Both the position numbers and the translations under genes were made by a program. A stretch of DNA of 5,255 bases from Chloroflexota bacterium. GTDB lineage: Bacteria; Chloroflexota; Dehalococcoidia; Lucifugimonadales; JADFKI01. The stretch is taken from the NCBI GenBank assembly GCA_009838595.1, contig VXRI01000369.1, forward strand, positions 1-5,255, in the 5' to 3' direction. Below, one piece after another: positions 1-5,136 of the stretch; the first letter of the stretch is position 1; every line of letters starts with the position of its first letter. A model generated the notes under the pieces. The model was not told where the DNA came from. It searched no databases and saw only the letters and a program-made list of their open reading frames with translations.

Positions 1-88
1 CTTCAAGCGTGTCCATGTCCACGACAAGCGCGGGCGTGTCAAGCACTTCAACGGGCGTGCCAATTGGCTTGATAATTGGGCGTTCCAT
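1..88 (-). CDS. D-threonine aldolase / alanine-racemase-like (DSD1-type) protein, N-terminus only
   Basis: The reverse strand encodes an N-terminal piece of 29 codons that reads MERPIIKPIGTPVEVLDTP followed by ALVVDMDTLE, then leaves the window. The LDTPALVVDMDTLE stretch is the typical opening of fold-type III PLP enzymes of the D-threonine aldolase / D-serine dehydratase (DSD1) group, where it leads into the first strand of the TIM barrel. The PLP-binding lysine normally lies some 25-30 residues further on, so it is not visible here. The ATG at 88 is well supported by an AGGAG at 95-99 seven bases upstream. Family members cleave D-threonine or other D-3-hydroxy amino acids, or dehydrate D-serine; the fragment is too short to choose. 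The gene is divergent from the amidohydrolase at 503 and shares a 414-base intergenic region with it. Confidence 0.75.
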   Translation of the reverse strand, partial: MERPIIKPIGTPVEVLDTPALVVDMDTLE

Positions 89-94
89 TCAGAA

Positions 95-99
95 CTCCT
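95..99 (-). promoter_or_regulatory. Ribosome binding site of the D-threonine-aldolase-like gene
   Basis: On the reverse strand AGGAG lies six bases before the ATG at 88. This is a strong Shine-Dalgarno match and fixes the start of the partial gene. Confidence 0.7.
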
Positions 100-105
100 A
101 ACATT

Positions 106-160
106 GTTATAACTTGCAAAATCAGGTTTGAGAATAGCACAGCGCGGTTACTTCGTCCAA
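106..160 (-). promoter_or_regulatory. Candidate sigma70-type promoters for the leftward gene
   Basis: Two overlapping candidates can be read on the reverse strand. The first is TTCTCA (129-134) with a 17-base spacer to TATAAC (106-111), matching the consensus at 4/6 and 5/6, but its start point near base 99 would fall at the edge of the ribosome binding site. The second is TTGGAC (155-160) with an 18-base spacer to TATTCT (131-136), preceded by a TG extended -10, and it would give a leader of about 35 bases. Both are eye matches only. Confidence 0.35.
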
Positions 161-208
161 CAGATATATATACGCAAACCCGGAAACGAATTCACATGTC
201 CTTAATGC

Positions 209-255
209 TGTCACTCCGCCCTGTCTCTGTCACTCCGCGCTATTTTGTCATTCCG
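209..255 (+). repeat. Three TGTCAYTCCG units at 18-19 base spacing
   Basis: TGTCACTCCG occurs at 209-218 and 228-237, and TGTCATTCCG at 246-255. The third unit is the outer end of the larger facing repeat. The two upstream units look like extra truncated repeat ends, or a short tandem expansion with a period of 18-19 bases. Confidence 0.6.
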
Positions 256-332
256 AACACAGTGAGGAATCTGAAATAGTCGCATGCAAACCCGTTTCCA
301 ACTTTAGATTTCTCGCTTCCCCCGAAAGGACA
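246..332. repeat. Facing pair of 27-nt repeat arms (REP/BIME-like intergenic element)
   Basis: Bases 246-272 read from TGTCATTCCG through GTGAGGAATCT, and 306-332 read from AGATTTCTCG to GAAAGGACA. The reverse complement of the second arm matches the first at 18 of 27 positions by hand alignment, with the mismatches concentrated in the middle (positions 11-15) and the ends conserved (TGTC at one end, AATCT at the other). The 33-base spacer is 273-305. The left arm itself contains ATTCC/GGAAT as an internal inverted repeat. Elements of the GTCATTCCGAGC...GAGGAATCT kind are recurrent intergenic repeats in many bacterial genomes, including Chloroflexota (from memory). This copy is probably a decayed bipartite unit with no coding capacity. 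Confidence 0.6.
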
Positions 333-398
333 AGTATAAATTGCATCTGTGAAGTCGTCTCGAAACCTAATCCGCCATTTGTAGAATGCCCCTGCGGA

Positions 399-427
399 AT
401 GCCATGAAGAGGCGTCAGACTTATACT
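399..427 (+). promoter_or_regulatory. Candidate sigma70 promoter of the amidohydrolase gene
   Basis: ATGCCA (399-404, 4/6 to TTGACA) is followed after exactly 17 bases by TATACT (422-427, 5/6 to TATAAT). The predicted start point near 434 gives a leader of about 69 bases before the ATG at 503. The position argues against an upstream ATG at 386 being the translation start. A GAATGCC direct repeat (384-390, 397-403) overlaps the -35 edge. Confidence 0.4.
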
Positions 428-491
428 ATATGGAATTCATGCAATCGCGGCGGAAGTGTTATCATCAGACAGGCGGCGCATAATCTGACGC

Positions 492-499
492 AGGAGGAG
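492..499 (+). promoter_or_regulatory. Strong ribosome binding site that sets the amidohydrolase start
   Basis: AGGAGGAG ends three bases before the ATG at 503; the AGGAGG core (492-497) has a five-base spacer. No comparable site precedes the in-frame ATGs at 386 and 404. Confidence 0.8.
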
Positions 500-502
500 A
501 GC

Positions 503-1741
503 ATGAAGGCAATCACAAGCGCGACGATGATTGACGGCAACGGCGGCGTGCCCGTTGAGAATGCCGTAGTCCTAATTGACGGCAATACGATCGCCGCTGT
601 CGGCAATGCTAGAAGCGTGCATATTCCTGATGGCGTAGAGACGATCGACGGCACGGGCAAGACGCTGATGCCCGGACTTATCGACACCCACGACCATCTG
701 GCGTCATTCAGCTACGAGATTGCAAGCCGTTGGGGTATCACAGAACCTCGCAGCACACGCCATCTGCGCGTCGCCAATGTGCTGAAACAGACGCTAGACA
801 CCGGCTATACGACCGTTCGAGACGCAGCCGGTTTGGATGCCGGTTTTCGCGTCGCGGTGGACGAATGCCTTGTTCCGGGACCTCGCCTAATCGTCAGTCT
901 TGGGTTTATCACACCGACGGGCGGAATGGGCGACAAGACCGGTCCGCTTGGTTATAGACCGCCCGAAGGCGAGGATTCCGGGCTGCCTTGGGGTGCTGCG
1001 GACGGTCCGGCTGCCATGCGCGCGAAGGTGCGAGAGATGGTGCGCGCCGGAGCTGATGTGATAAAGACGGCGACCACAGGCGGAGCGAGCTCGGCAGCAG
1101 GCTTGGGTCCCAAGGATGTGTTGTTCGAGCGCGATGAACTCGAAGTACTGGTCGACGAAGCACACAAGCGCGGGCGTCATGTGATGTGCCACGCGCTTGG
1201 CGGCGAGGGATTGCGGATGGCTATCGAAGTGGGTGTGGATTCCATCGAACACGGCACCTACCTGGACGAAGACCCGGAACTGCTGCGAATGATGGCGGCG
1301 AAAGGTATCGTCTTCACGCCGACCTATGGCGTGTACACCTTCCATGAGACGCAAGGAACGCCGCACGGCAGAGAGCGCGCCGCGGCGTTGCGCGAACACC
1401 ATGTCCGCAGCCTGCACATGGCGATGAAATACGGTGTAACCGTTACCGCTGGCACGGACGAAGGTGGCTGGGAACACGGCAACAACGCCCACGAACTGAC
1501 CTGCCTCGTTGACGCGGGCATGACACCAATGCAAGCGATTGTAGCAGCGACAAGCGATGCGGCGAAGTGCGTCGGGCTACCCTCCGAGATTGGCAGCATC
1601 GAAGCCGGCAAGAAGGCTGATATTATACTCATAGACGGCAACCCGCTCAACGATGTATCGATTCTCGAACGGGGCAAAGCCGTGCGGTATGTGATGAAAG
1701 ACGGTGTAACCTATGTTGACAATCTCGCAACGGTAAGTTGA
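503..1741 (+). CDS. Metal-dependent amidohydrolase (imidazolonepropionase / Xaa-Pro dipeptidase-like, COG1228 type)
   Basis: The 412-residue protein is a full-length cytoplasmic amidohydrolase; no signal peptide is seen. The N-terminal beta-sandwich (about 1-55) leads into a TIM barrel opening with GLIDTHDHLA. Expected metal ligands are all present: H63 and H65 (HxH after strand 1), K188 in GADVIKTATTGG (the lysine usually carbamylated), H230 in HVMCHALGG, H250 in SIEHGTYLD and D319 in TAGTDEGG. The C-terminal IEAGKKADIILIDGNPL (about 366-382) returns to the sandwich, as in imidazolonepropionase relatives. Characterised members of this subgroup include bacterial dipeptidases acting on Xaa-Pro, Xaa-Arg or Xaa-Lys, and enzymes acting on cyclic amides. 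A dipeptidase-like role is likely but the substrate cannot be read from sequence. The start at 503 rather than 386 follows from the Shine-Dalgarno at 492 and from homology beginning at MKAITSATMIDG. The PH-like gene follows after 48 bases. Confidence 0.88.
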   Translation: MKAITSATMIDGNGGVPVENAVVLIDGNTIAAVGNARSVHIPDGVETIDGTGKTLMPGLIDTHDHLASFSYEIASRWGITEPRSTRHLRVANVLKQTLDTGYTTVRDAAGLDAGFRVAVDECLVPGPRLIVSLGFITPTGGMGDKTGPLGYRPPEGEDSGLPWGAADGPAAMRAKVREMVRAGADVIKTATTGGASSAAGLGPKDVLFERDELEVLVDEAHKRGRHVMCHALGGEGLRMAIEVGVDSIEHGTYLDEDPELLRMMAAKGIVFTPTYGVYTFHETQGTPHGRERAAALREHHVRSLHMAMKYGVTVTAGTDEGGWEHGNNAHELTCLVDAGMTPMQAIVAATSDAAKCVGLPSEIGSIEAGKKADIILIDGNPLNDVSILERGKAVRYVMKDGVTYVDNLATVS

Positions 1742-1789
1742 ATTGCCATTCGGCGAGATAATAGCAGCGATTGATAAGACGGGGCGCAA

Positions 1790-2359
1790 ATGCTACGGGC
1801 AAAAGTGAAGCAGAGCGAACAGGTGCAAGATGAATCCGACGGCATCGCCTTGATGACTGGCGAGACCGTACGCGCGACGTTAGGGATAAACCTTGCCGAC
1901 GACTCGAACGCCGGCAAGGATTCTGTGCTGCTGACCGACAGGCGTGTCATCCACGTCAGCGGCGGGCGCGCCAACCGGCGTACGGTACACACCGCCATCG
2001 AAAACATCAGCGCGGTGGCAATAAGCCGGCAGTCGGTCAAGGGCTACGGCGCGTTCGTCTGGGCAGCGTTAGCGTTCTTTGTGTCCGTGCTGCTCTGGCG
2101 CATCATTGACAGCGAAATGCTTGCGCTTGGAACGGCTGCCATCGTAGCGCTGATGGGCGTATATCTGATTGTCGATCGTCTATGGGAGCGCGGCGAGCAT
2201 GGGCTCGTCATCAGGACAAGCAGCGCAGAAATCCGGTGCGCCCTAACTGGCAAGAACGCGCAATCGGAAGCAGAAATGTTCATCCTGCGCCTGTTCGAGC
2301 TAAAATACGAACGCAGCAATCCACAGCATACACGCGCTAAGACATTTGCGCCACGCTAG
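1790..2359 (+). CDS. Small membrane protein with PH-like split domain and a two-TM hairpin
   Basis: The 189-residue protein is not assigned to a named family with certainty. Residues about 20-80 read as short beta strands including LMTGETVRATLG, SVLLTDRRVIHVSGG and AIENISAVAISRQS, a pattern seen in bacterial PH-like (bPH/YokE-type) domains. Two hydrophobic helices follow (about 85-104 and 109-129) with a short polar turn (IIDSE). The domain then resumes with GLVIRTSSAEIRCAL (138-152) and ends in a helix, EAEMFILRLFELK (160-172). A PH-like fold interrupted by a membrane hairpin would be anchored with both ends in the cytoplasm. There is no signal peptide and no catalytic motif, so a sensing or scaffolding role is only a guess. 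The ATG at 1790 is preceded by a weak GACGGGG; GTG 1805 and ATG 1853 are alternatives. It may be co-transcribed with the amidohydrolase upstream. The stop codon lies in an 11-bp duplication. Confidence 0.65.
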   Translation: MLRAKVKQSEQVQDESDGIALMTGETVRATLGINLADDSNAGKDSVLLTDRRVIHVSGGRANRRTVHTAIENISAVAISRQSVKGYGAFVWAALAFFVSVLLWRIIDSEMLALGTAAIVALMGVYLIVDRLWERGEHGLVIRTSSAEIRCALTGKNAQSEAEMFILRLFELKYERSNPQHTRAKTFAPR

Positions 2360-2378
2360 TTCTGCATTAGTTCTGCAT
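2357..2378 (+). repeat. 11-bp tandem duplication flanked by GCCACGC
   Basis: TAGTTCTGCAT occurs twice head to tail (2357-2367 and 2368-2378). The pair is framed by GCCACGC at 2350-2356 and 2380-2386. The first TAG is the stop codon of the PH-like gene. This resembles a replication-slippage product rather than a regulatory element. Confidence 0.8.
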
Positions 2379-2513
2379 TGCCACGCTGTCGCTCCAGTAT
2401 CCCGTCTGACGAAAATACGCCCCTGCAATCTATGCGGTTCCTGTCAGTGGATTAGTCAACAACATACAGGAATGGCGCGAATGTCCACAGAACTTAGTCA
2501 ACACTTACACGCA
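2360..2513. other. Convergent spacer between the PH-like gene and tsaD
   Basis: Both flanking genes end here. Apart from the duplication at its left edge, the spacer holds a 10-base direct repeat TTAGTCAACA (2452-2461 and 2494-2503). I see no GC-rich hairpin followed by a T-run for either direction, so no intrinsic terminator is called. Confidence 0.5.
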
Positions 2514-3542
2514 TCAGCCAAGCCGCAGACTAGGGATAACATCCACATCCCACTGCGAACCAACTTTATTGCGGAAGTGAAAGTAGCCGGCGGCACCCAT
2601 CATTGCGCCGTTGTCGGTGCACAAGCCCGGGCGTGGGACGATTACTTCGACGGGGACGCGCTTGTGCATCTCTTGGCGCAAGTGGCTGTTCGCAGCGACG
2701 CCGCCGCCTAGGATTACACCGTTCACGCGATAACGTTCTACTGCCTGAATCGTCCGCTGCACCATGCAGTCCACGACCGCCTGCTGAAACTCGTCCGCGA
2801 CATTCGCCACCTGTTGCGGGTCCGGTGGCGAATCTTCTGATGGTGGATACATCCCGTACTCTTCCGCGCGCCGTGCGACCGCCGACTTCAAGCCGCTAAA
2901 GCTGAAATCGAGCGAGTCTCGCACGACTGGACGCGGAAGACGCGGCTCTCCGCCGTGGCTGTGTTCTGCCACCCGCTGTATTTCGGGACCGCCCGGAAAG
3001 CTCAATCCTAGCGCGCGCGCCGCCTTATCAAACGCTTCGCCGGCAGCATCGTCGCGCGTACGGGCGATAAGCGTGTAGTCGCCATGTCCCTTCATCAGAA
3101 TCAGGTCGGTATGCCCGCCCGACGCGATTAGGCACATCAGAGGAAAGCCGGGCGACTCTTCCGGGTTGACGCCTTCTTCCAGCCACGCCGCATAGATATG
3201 ACCTTCCAAATGATTCAGCCCGATAAACGGCAGCTCGTTGGCTAGAGAGAATCCCTTCGCCGCGTTGACGCCAATCAACAAAGCACCCGCGAGTCCGGGC
3301 CCATGCGTTACCGCGACGCCGTCGAGTTCATCGGCGCGCAGTGACGCCTCGTCGAGCGCCTGCCGTATAACGGGAACTATCGTTATCATGTGCTGCCGCG
3401 CCGCGATTTCCGGCACGATGCCGCCGTACTGCGCGTGCAAAGTCGCCTGCGACGCCACCACATTCGAGTGGATGTAGCTGCCGTCTTCGATGACCGCCGC
3501 CGCGGTCTCGTCGCACGAAGTTTCAATGCCTAGGATTCTCAT
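2514..3542 (-). CDS. tsaD: tRNA N6-threonylcarbamoyladenosine transferase TsaD (Kae1/YgjD/Gcp family)
   Basis: TsaD transfers the threonylcarbamoyl group from threonylcarbamoyl-AMP to A37 of ANN-decoding tRNAs, working in the cytoplasm with TsaB and TsaE after TsaC/Sua5 makes the donor. The 342-residue protein is full length for the family and begins MRILGIETSCDETAAAVIEDG, the standard ASKHA phosphate-1 segment. Metal ligands are visible as H111 and H115 in NHLEGH and D310 in CTDNGAM. Nucleotide-binding segments are SGGHTDL (141-147), DDAAGEAFDK (164-173) and GGGVAANSHLR (279-289). SFPGGPEI (181-188) and LDFSFSGLK (211-219) are also conserved. The ATG at 3542 gives the canonical N-terminus, although the nearest Shine-Dalgarno (GAGG) is rather distant, 11 bases away. 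tsaB, tsaE and tsaC are not in the window. The gene is convergent with the PH-like gene and lies downstream of the dehydratase, in the same direction, after 205 bases. Confidence 0.97.
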   Translation of the reverse strand: MRILGIETSCDETAAAVIEDGSYIHSNVVASQATLHAQYGGIVPEIAARQHMITIVPVIRQALDEASLRADELDGVAVTHGPGLAGALLIGVNAAKGFSLANELPFIGLNHLEGHIYAAWLEEGVNPEESPGFPLMCLIASGGHTDLILMKGHGDYTLIARTRDDAAGEAFDKAARALGLSFPGGPEIQRVAEHSHGGEPRLPRPVVRDSLDFSFSGLKSAVARRAEEYGMYPPSEDSPPDPQQVANVADEFQQAVVDCMVQRTIQAVERYRVNGVILGGGVAANSHLRQEMHKRVPVEVIVPRPGLCTDNGAMMGAAGYFHFRNKVGSQWDVDVIPSLRLG

Positions 3543-3580
3543 GCTTGCTGATGCCTCATGTGGGTCGATGAGAGGTGAGC

Positions 3581-3586
3581 GTTATA
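3581..3586 (-). promoter_or_regulatory. Possible -10 element of a tsaD promoter
   Basis: On the reverse strand TATAAC (5/6 to TATAAT) lies 38 bases before the tsaD ATG and would give a leader of about 32 bases. No good -35 box is present at 16-18 bases; the position is occupied by the end of a repeat element, so the promoter is weak or only apparent. Confidence 0.25.
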
Positions 3587-3588
3587 GG

Positions 3589-3632
3589 GCTTCCCCCTCA
3601 ACCTAACCTTGCCTCAGATGGCAAGGGAATTT
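3589..3632. repeat. Hairpin-bearing intergenic repeat (CCTTGCC/GGCAAGG)
   Basis: CCTTGCC (3607-3613) and GGCAAGG (3620-3626) form a perfect 7-bp inverted repeat around the 6-base loop TCAGAT. It is preceded by CTTCCCCCTCAACCTAA and followed by GAATTT. The arrangement resembles the widespread CCCTCACCCTAACCCTCTCCC...GGGAGAGGG intergenic repeat class, with substituted arms. Read leftwards it lies about 122 bases after the dehydratase stop, so it could also act as a terminator, but the following TTAGGTT is a poor T-run. Confidence 0.5.
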
Positions 3633-3660
3633 CGATATTCTCAGCGTGTGTCGGTATTTA

Positions 3661-3704
3661 TATTCGTCATTCCCGCGCAACAGTAATCTACGCGGTTGAT
3701 GGAC
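3661..3704. repeat. GTCATTCCCGCG-type degenerate intergenic repeat
   Basis: The segment contains GTCATTCC (3666-3673), identical to the core at 247-254, followed by CCGCG (3673-3677) and CGCGG (3691-3695), a 5-bp inverted repeat with a 13-base loop. The string CTACGCGGTTGATGGACGCC that follows is typical of a GTCATTCCCGCG...GGGAATC repeat family as I remember it. No protein is encoded. Confidence 0.4.
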
Positions 3705-3747
3705 GCCCATATTTGCAACACTAGGCATATTAATAATGCCGGAAATT

Positions 3748-4887
3748 CTATATCCCCCGCTGGCTATGTCCCAATGGCCTGTACGGATGCGCCGCCGCGA
3801 CTTCTTCGTTGAAAGTCAGCCCCAATCCTGGTCCCTTTGGCAACTCGACATAGCCGTCCTTCTGGCGCGGCAAACCGTCGAACACCTCGAAGTAGTGCGG
3901 CTCGTAAAACTCCGCGTGGTATTCCTGTATCAGGAAATTGGGTATTGCGGCGTCCAGGTGGAAGCTGGCGACCGTGCCCACGGCGGCGTTAGTGTTGTGC
4001 GGCGCCATCATAATATGCTGCGGCTCGGCTATCGCGCCTATTTTCTTCAATTCGGTGATGCCGCCCGCGTTGCACATGTCCGGCTGCAGGATGTCAACCG
4101 CTTCGTTCTTGACTAGCTCGAAGAACGGGAACTTGGTGTACAGCCGTTCGCCGGTCGCGATAGGAATGCCGATACTGTCGCGCACCTGCTTCATCTCGGA
4201 GACATTTTCCTGCGATGTCGGCTCTTCAAACCAGAACGGGCGATACTGCTCAAGTCGCTTGCCGAGATGTATCGCCGTATAGACATTAAACTTGGCGTGG
4301 ACTTCAATCAGAATTTCAACTTTCGGACCGACGGCATCGCGCACTGCGGCAACGCGGTCTTCGGCGAGCTTCGCCTCTTCCGGCGATATGGTCATGTAGT
4401 TGTGCTGCCCAAAAGGGTCGAACTTCATCGCCGTGTAACCCATTTCGACTACGCGCAGGGCTTCTTCAGCGTTCAACTCCGGCGCGCCCGGATTGGTGTA
4501 CCAGCCGTTTGCGTACACGCGGAGGCGATCAGCGTACGGACCGCCAAGGAGCTCATAGACAGGCACGCCTAGCGCCTTGCCGCGCAAATCCCAAAGCGCG
4601 ATGTCGATCCCGGACAGCGCCGTGCCGAACAGGCGGCCGCCGCGTCCAAGATTGTCTTGGTACATCCGCGTCCAATGAACTTCGCTGTGCAGCGGATTCT
4701 TGCCGACAAGATACGCATCCGTCCATTCGTGCAGCAATGTCGCGACAACGGGGTCGTAGCTCAGCATCGACGCTTCGCCAATGCCTTCTATGCCCTCGTC
4801 GGTCAACAGCCGCAGGATGAGCCAGTTGCGCTTGGCGTTGCTATGCTGTGAAGAGAAAATATGCGTCTCAATGCCGGTAATCTTCAT
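3748..4887 (-). CDS. Enolase-superfamily (mandelate racemase subgroup) sugar-acid dehydratase, D-galactonate dehydratase-like
   Basis: The 379-residue cytoplasmic enzyme has the capping domain (about 1-120, MKITGIETHIFSS... and SGIDIALWDLRGKALGVPVYELLGG) and the modified TIM barrel of the mandelate racemase group. Metal ligands read as E195 (ILIEVHAKF), E221 (FWFEEP) and E247 (IATGERLY). H197 sits two residues after the first ligand, and D270 (ILQPD) with H297 (MAPHN) forms the usual Asp-His dyad. The H197/H297 pair and the GERLY and GGITE motifs point to the acid-sugar dehydratases such as DgoD, which convert aldonates to 2-keto-3-deoxy sugar acids with Mg2+. K155 in AMKFDPFG is at the strand-2 position. 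The substrate cannot be fixed. The first metal ligand is Glu rather than the common Asp. The start at 4887 is chosen over an upstream ATG at 4935 because the 16 extra residues (MFRLFRWNWHSRNGAD) are not family-like and GGGG lies before 4887. It is divergent from the aminotransferase at 5137. Confidence 0.85.
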   Translation of the reverse strand: MKITGIETHIFSSQHSNAKRNWLILRLLTDEGIEGIGEASMLSYDPVVATLLHEWTDAYLVGKNPLHSEVHWTRMYQDNLGRGGRLFGTALSGIDIALWDLRGKALGVPVYELLGGPYADRLRVYANGWYTNPGAPELNAEEALRVVEMGYTAMKFDPFGQHNYMTISPEEAKLAEDRVAAVRDAVGPKVEILIEVHAKFNVYTAIHLGKRLEQYRPFWFEEPTSQENVSEMKQVRDSIGIPIATGERLYTKFPFFELVKNEAVDILQPDMCNAGGITELKKIGAIAEPQHIMMAPHNTNAAVGTVASFHLDAAIPNFLIQEYHAEFYEPHYFEVFDGLPRQKDGYVELPKGPGLGLTFNEEVAAAHPYRPLGHSQRGI

Positions 4888-5016
4888 ATCTGCCCCGTTT
4901 CTGCTATGCCAATTCCATCGGAATAATCTGAACACATGGAAGTGTACAACGCGCGGGCAGATTAGGGCAAAGTCCGGATACCGGGCTAAAGGTGGCGCAC
5001 TTCAATTTCCGCCGAA

Positions 5017-5040
5017 TGGGTACCGCCTCAATTGTACCTA
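5017..5040. repeat. 7-bp inverted repeat (TGGGTAC / GTACCTA), possible operator or hairpin
   Basis: TGGGTAC (5017-5023) pairs with GTACCTA (5034-5040) with one G-T pair and a 10-base loop. It lies about 42 bases upstream of the extended -10 of the aminotransferase gene, a place where an activator or repressor could bind. It is a short match and could be chance. Confidence 0.3.
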
Positions 5041-5078
5041 CCACGGGTCCAAAGCCATGTCCCGAAGGGCGTGGATGA

Positions 5079-5087
5079 TGGTATGAT
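5079..5087 (+). promoter_or_regulatory. Extended -10 promoter element for the aminotransferase gene
   Basis: TGGTATGAT combines a TGN extension with TATGAT (5/6 to TATAAT). The -35 position (5059-5064, GTCCCG) is poor, as is usual for extended -10 promoters. The predicted start near 5094 gives a leader of about 43 bases. Confidence 0.4.
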
Positions 5088-5125
5088 ATGCGGTGGCAAT
5101 TGGGGGAGACCATTGGGAGATCAGT

Positions 5126-5130
5126 GAGGT
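5126..5130 (+). promoter_or_regulatory. Ribosome binding site that supports a TTG start
   Basis: GAGGT lies six bases before the TTG at 5137. An in-frame TGA at 5125-5127 rules out any start further upstream, and the next start codon falls after the conserved PGG motif begins, so TTG is the best start. Confidence 0.6.
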
Positions 5131-5136
5131 AGAACC

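Larger units (their letters stand above)
89..502. other. Divergent intergenic region of 414 bases with repeats and promoters
   Basis: No reading frame here looks like a gene. The region holds the ribosome binding site and promoter candidates of the leftward gene (95-160), a short alternating TA run near 164-171, three TGTCAYTCCG units (209-255), a facing pair of 27-nt arms (246-272 and 306-332), a direct repeat GAATGCC (384-390 and 397-403), and a promoter plus Shine-Dalgarno for the amidohydrolase (399-499). A + strand frame continues the amidohydrolase upstream to an ATG at 386, but its translation (MPLRNAMKRRQTYTIW...) does not look like the family. Confidence 0.7.
4888..5136. other. Divergent control region between the dehydratase and the aminotransferase
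   Basis: The 249 bases carry no gene. Seen by eye: ATTCC-atc-GGAAT (4912-4924) in the dehydratase leader; a weak ACAC/GTGT dyad in GAACACATGGAAGTGTAC (4930-4947); CCGG-ATA-CCGG (4974-4984); a 7-bp inverted repeat (5017-5023 and 5034-5040); and an extended -10 element at 5079-5087 for the rightward gene. A possible leftward -10 is GATTAT, read on the reverse strand near 4924-4929, with TTGTAC 15 bases upstream, which is weak. No riboswitch is called. Confidence 0.45.

Noticed and set aside
209..255. CRISPR-like array from the three TGTCAYTCCG units
   Set aside because: The units are 10 bases with 8-9 base gaps, far below CRISPR repeat and spacer lengths, and no cas gene is present.
386..502. 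Longer amidohydrolase start at 386 with 39 extra residues
   Set aside because: The extra residues are not family-like, no ribosome binding site precedes 386, the candidate promoter lies downstream of it, and AGGAGGAG precedes the ATG at 503.
887..1534. 215-residue antisense reading frame inside the amidohydrolase
   Set aside because: It lies wholly opposite a well-supported gene, its translation has no recognisable motif, and open antisense frames are expected in GC-rich coding DNA.
2406..2447. CTGAC/GTCAG inverted repeat as a terminator between the convergent genes
   Set aside because: The arms are only 5 bp with a 32-base loop and there is no T-run.
3736..4116. 126-residue + strand frame over the end of the dehydratase gene
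   Set aside because: It is a shadow of the dehydratase on the other strand, with no family match and no ribosome binding site.
4888..4935. Upstream ATG at 4935 for the dehydratase
   Set aside because: It would add MFRLFRWNWHSRNGAD, which does not match the family; homology begins at MKITGIETHIF.
4961..5028. Riboswitch resembling the c-di-GMP-I (GEMM) class, from GGGCAAAGTCCGG and CCGGGCTAAAGG
   Set aside because: Only scattered short matches to the class can be found; the full helix arrangement and the tetraloop-receptor contact are not seen. A covariance-model search would settle it.
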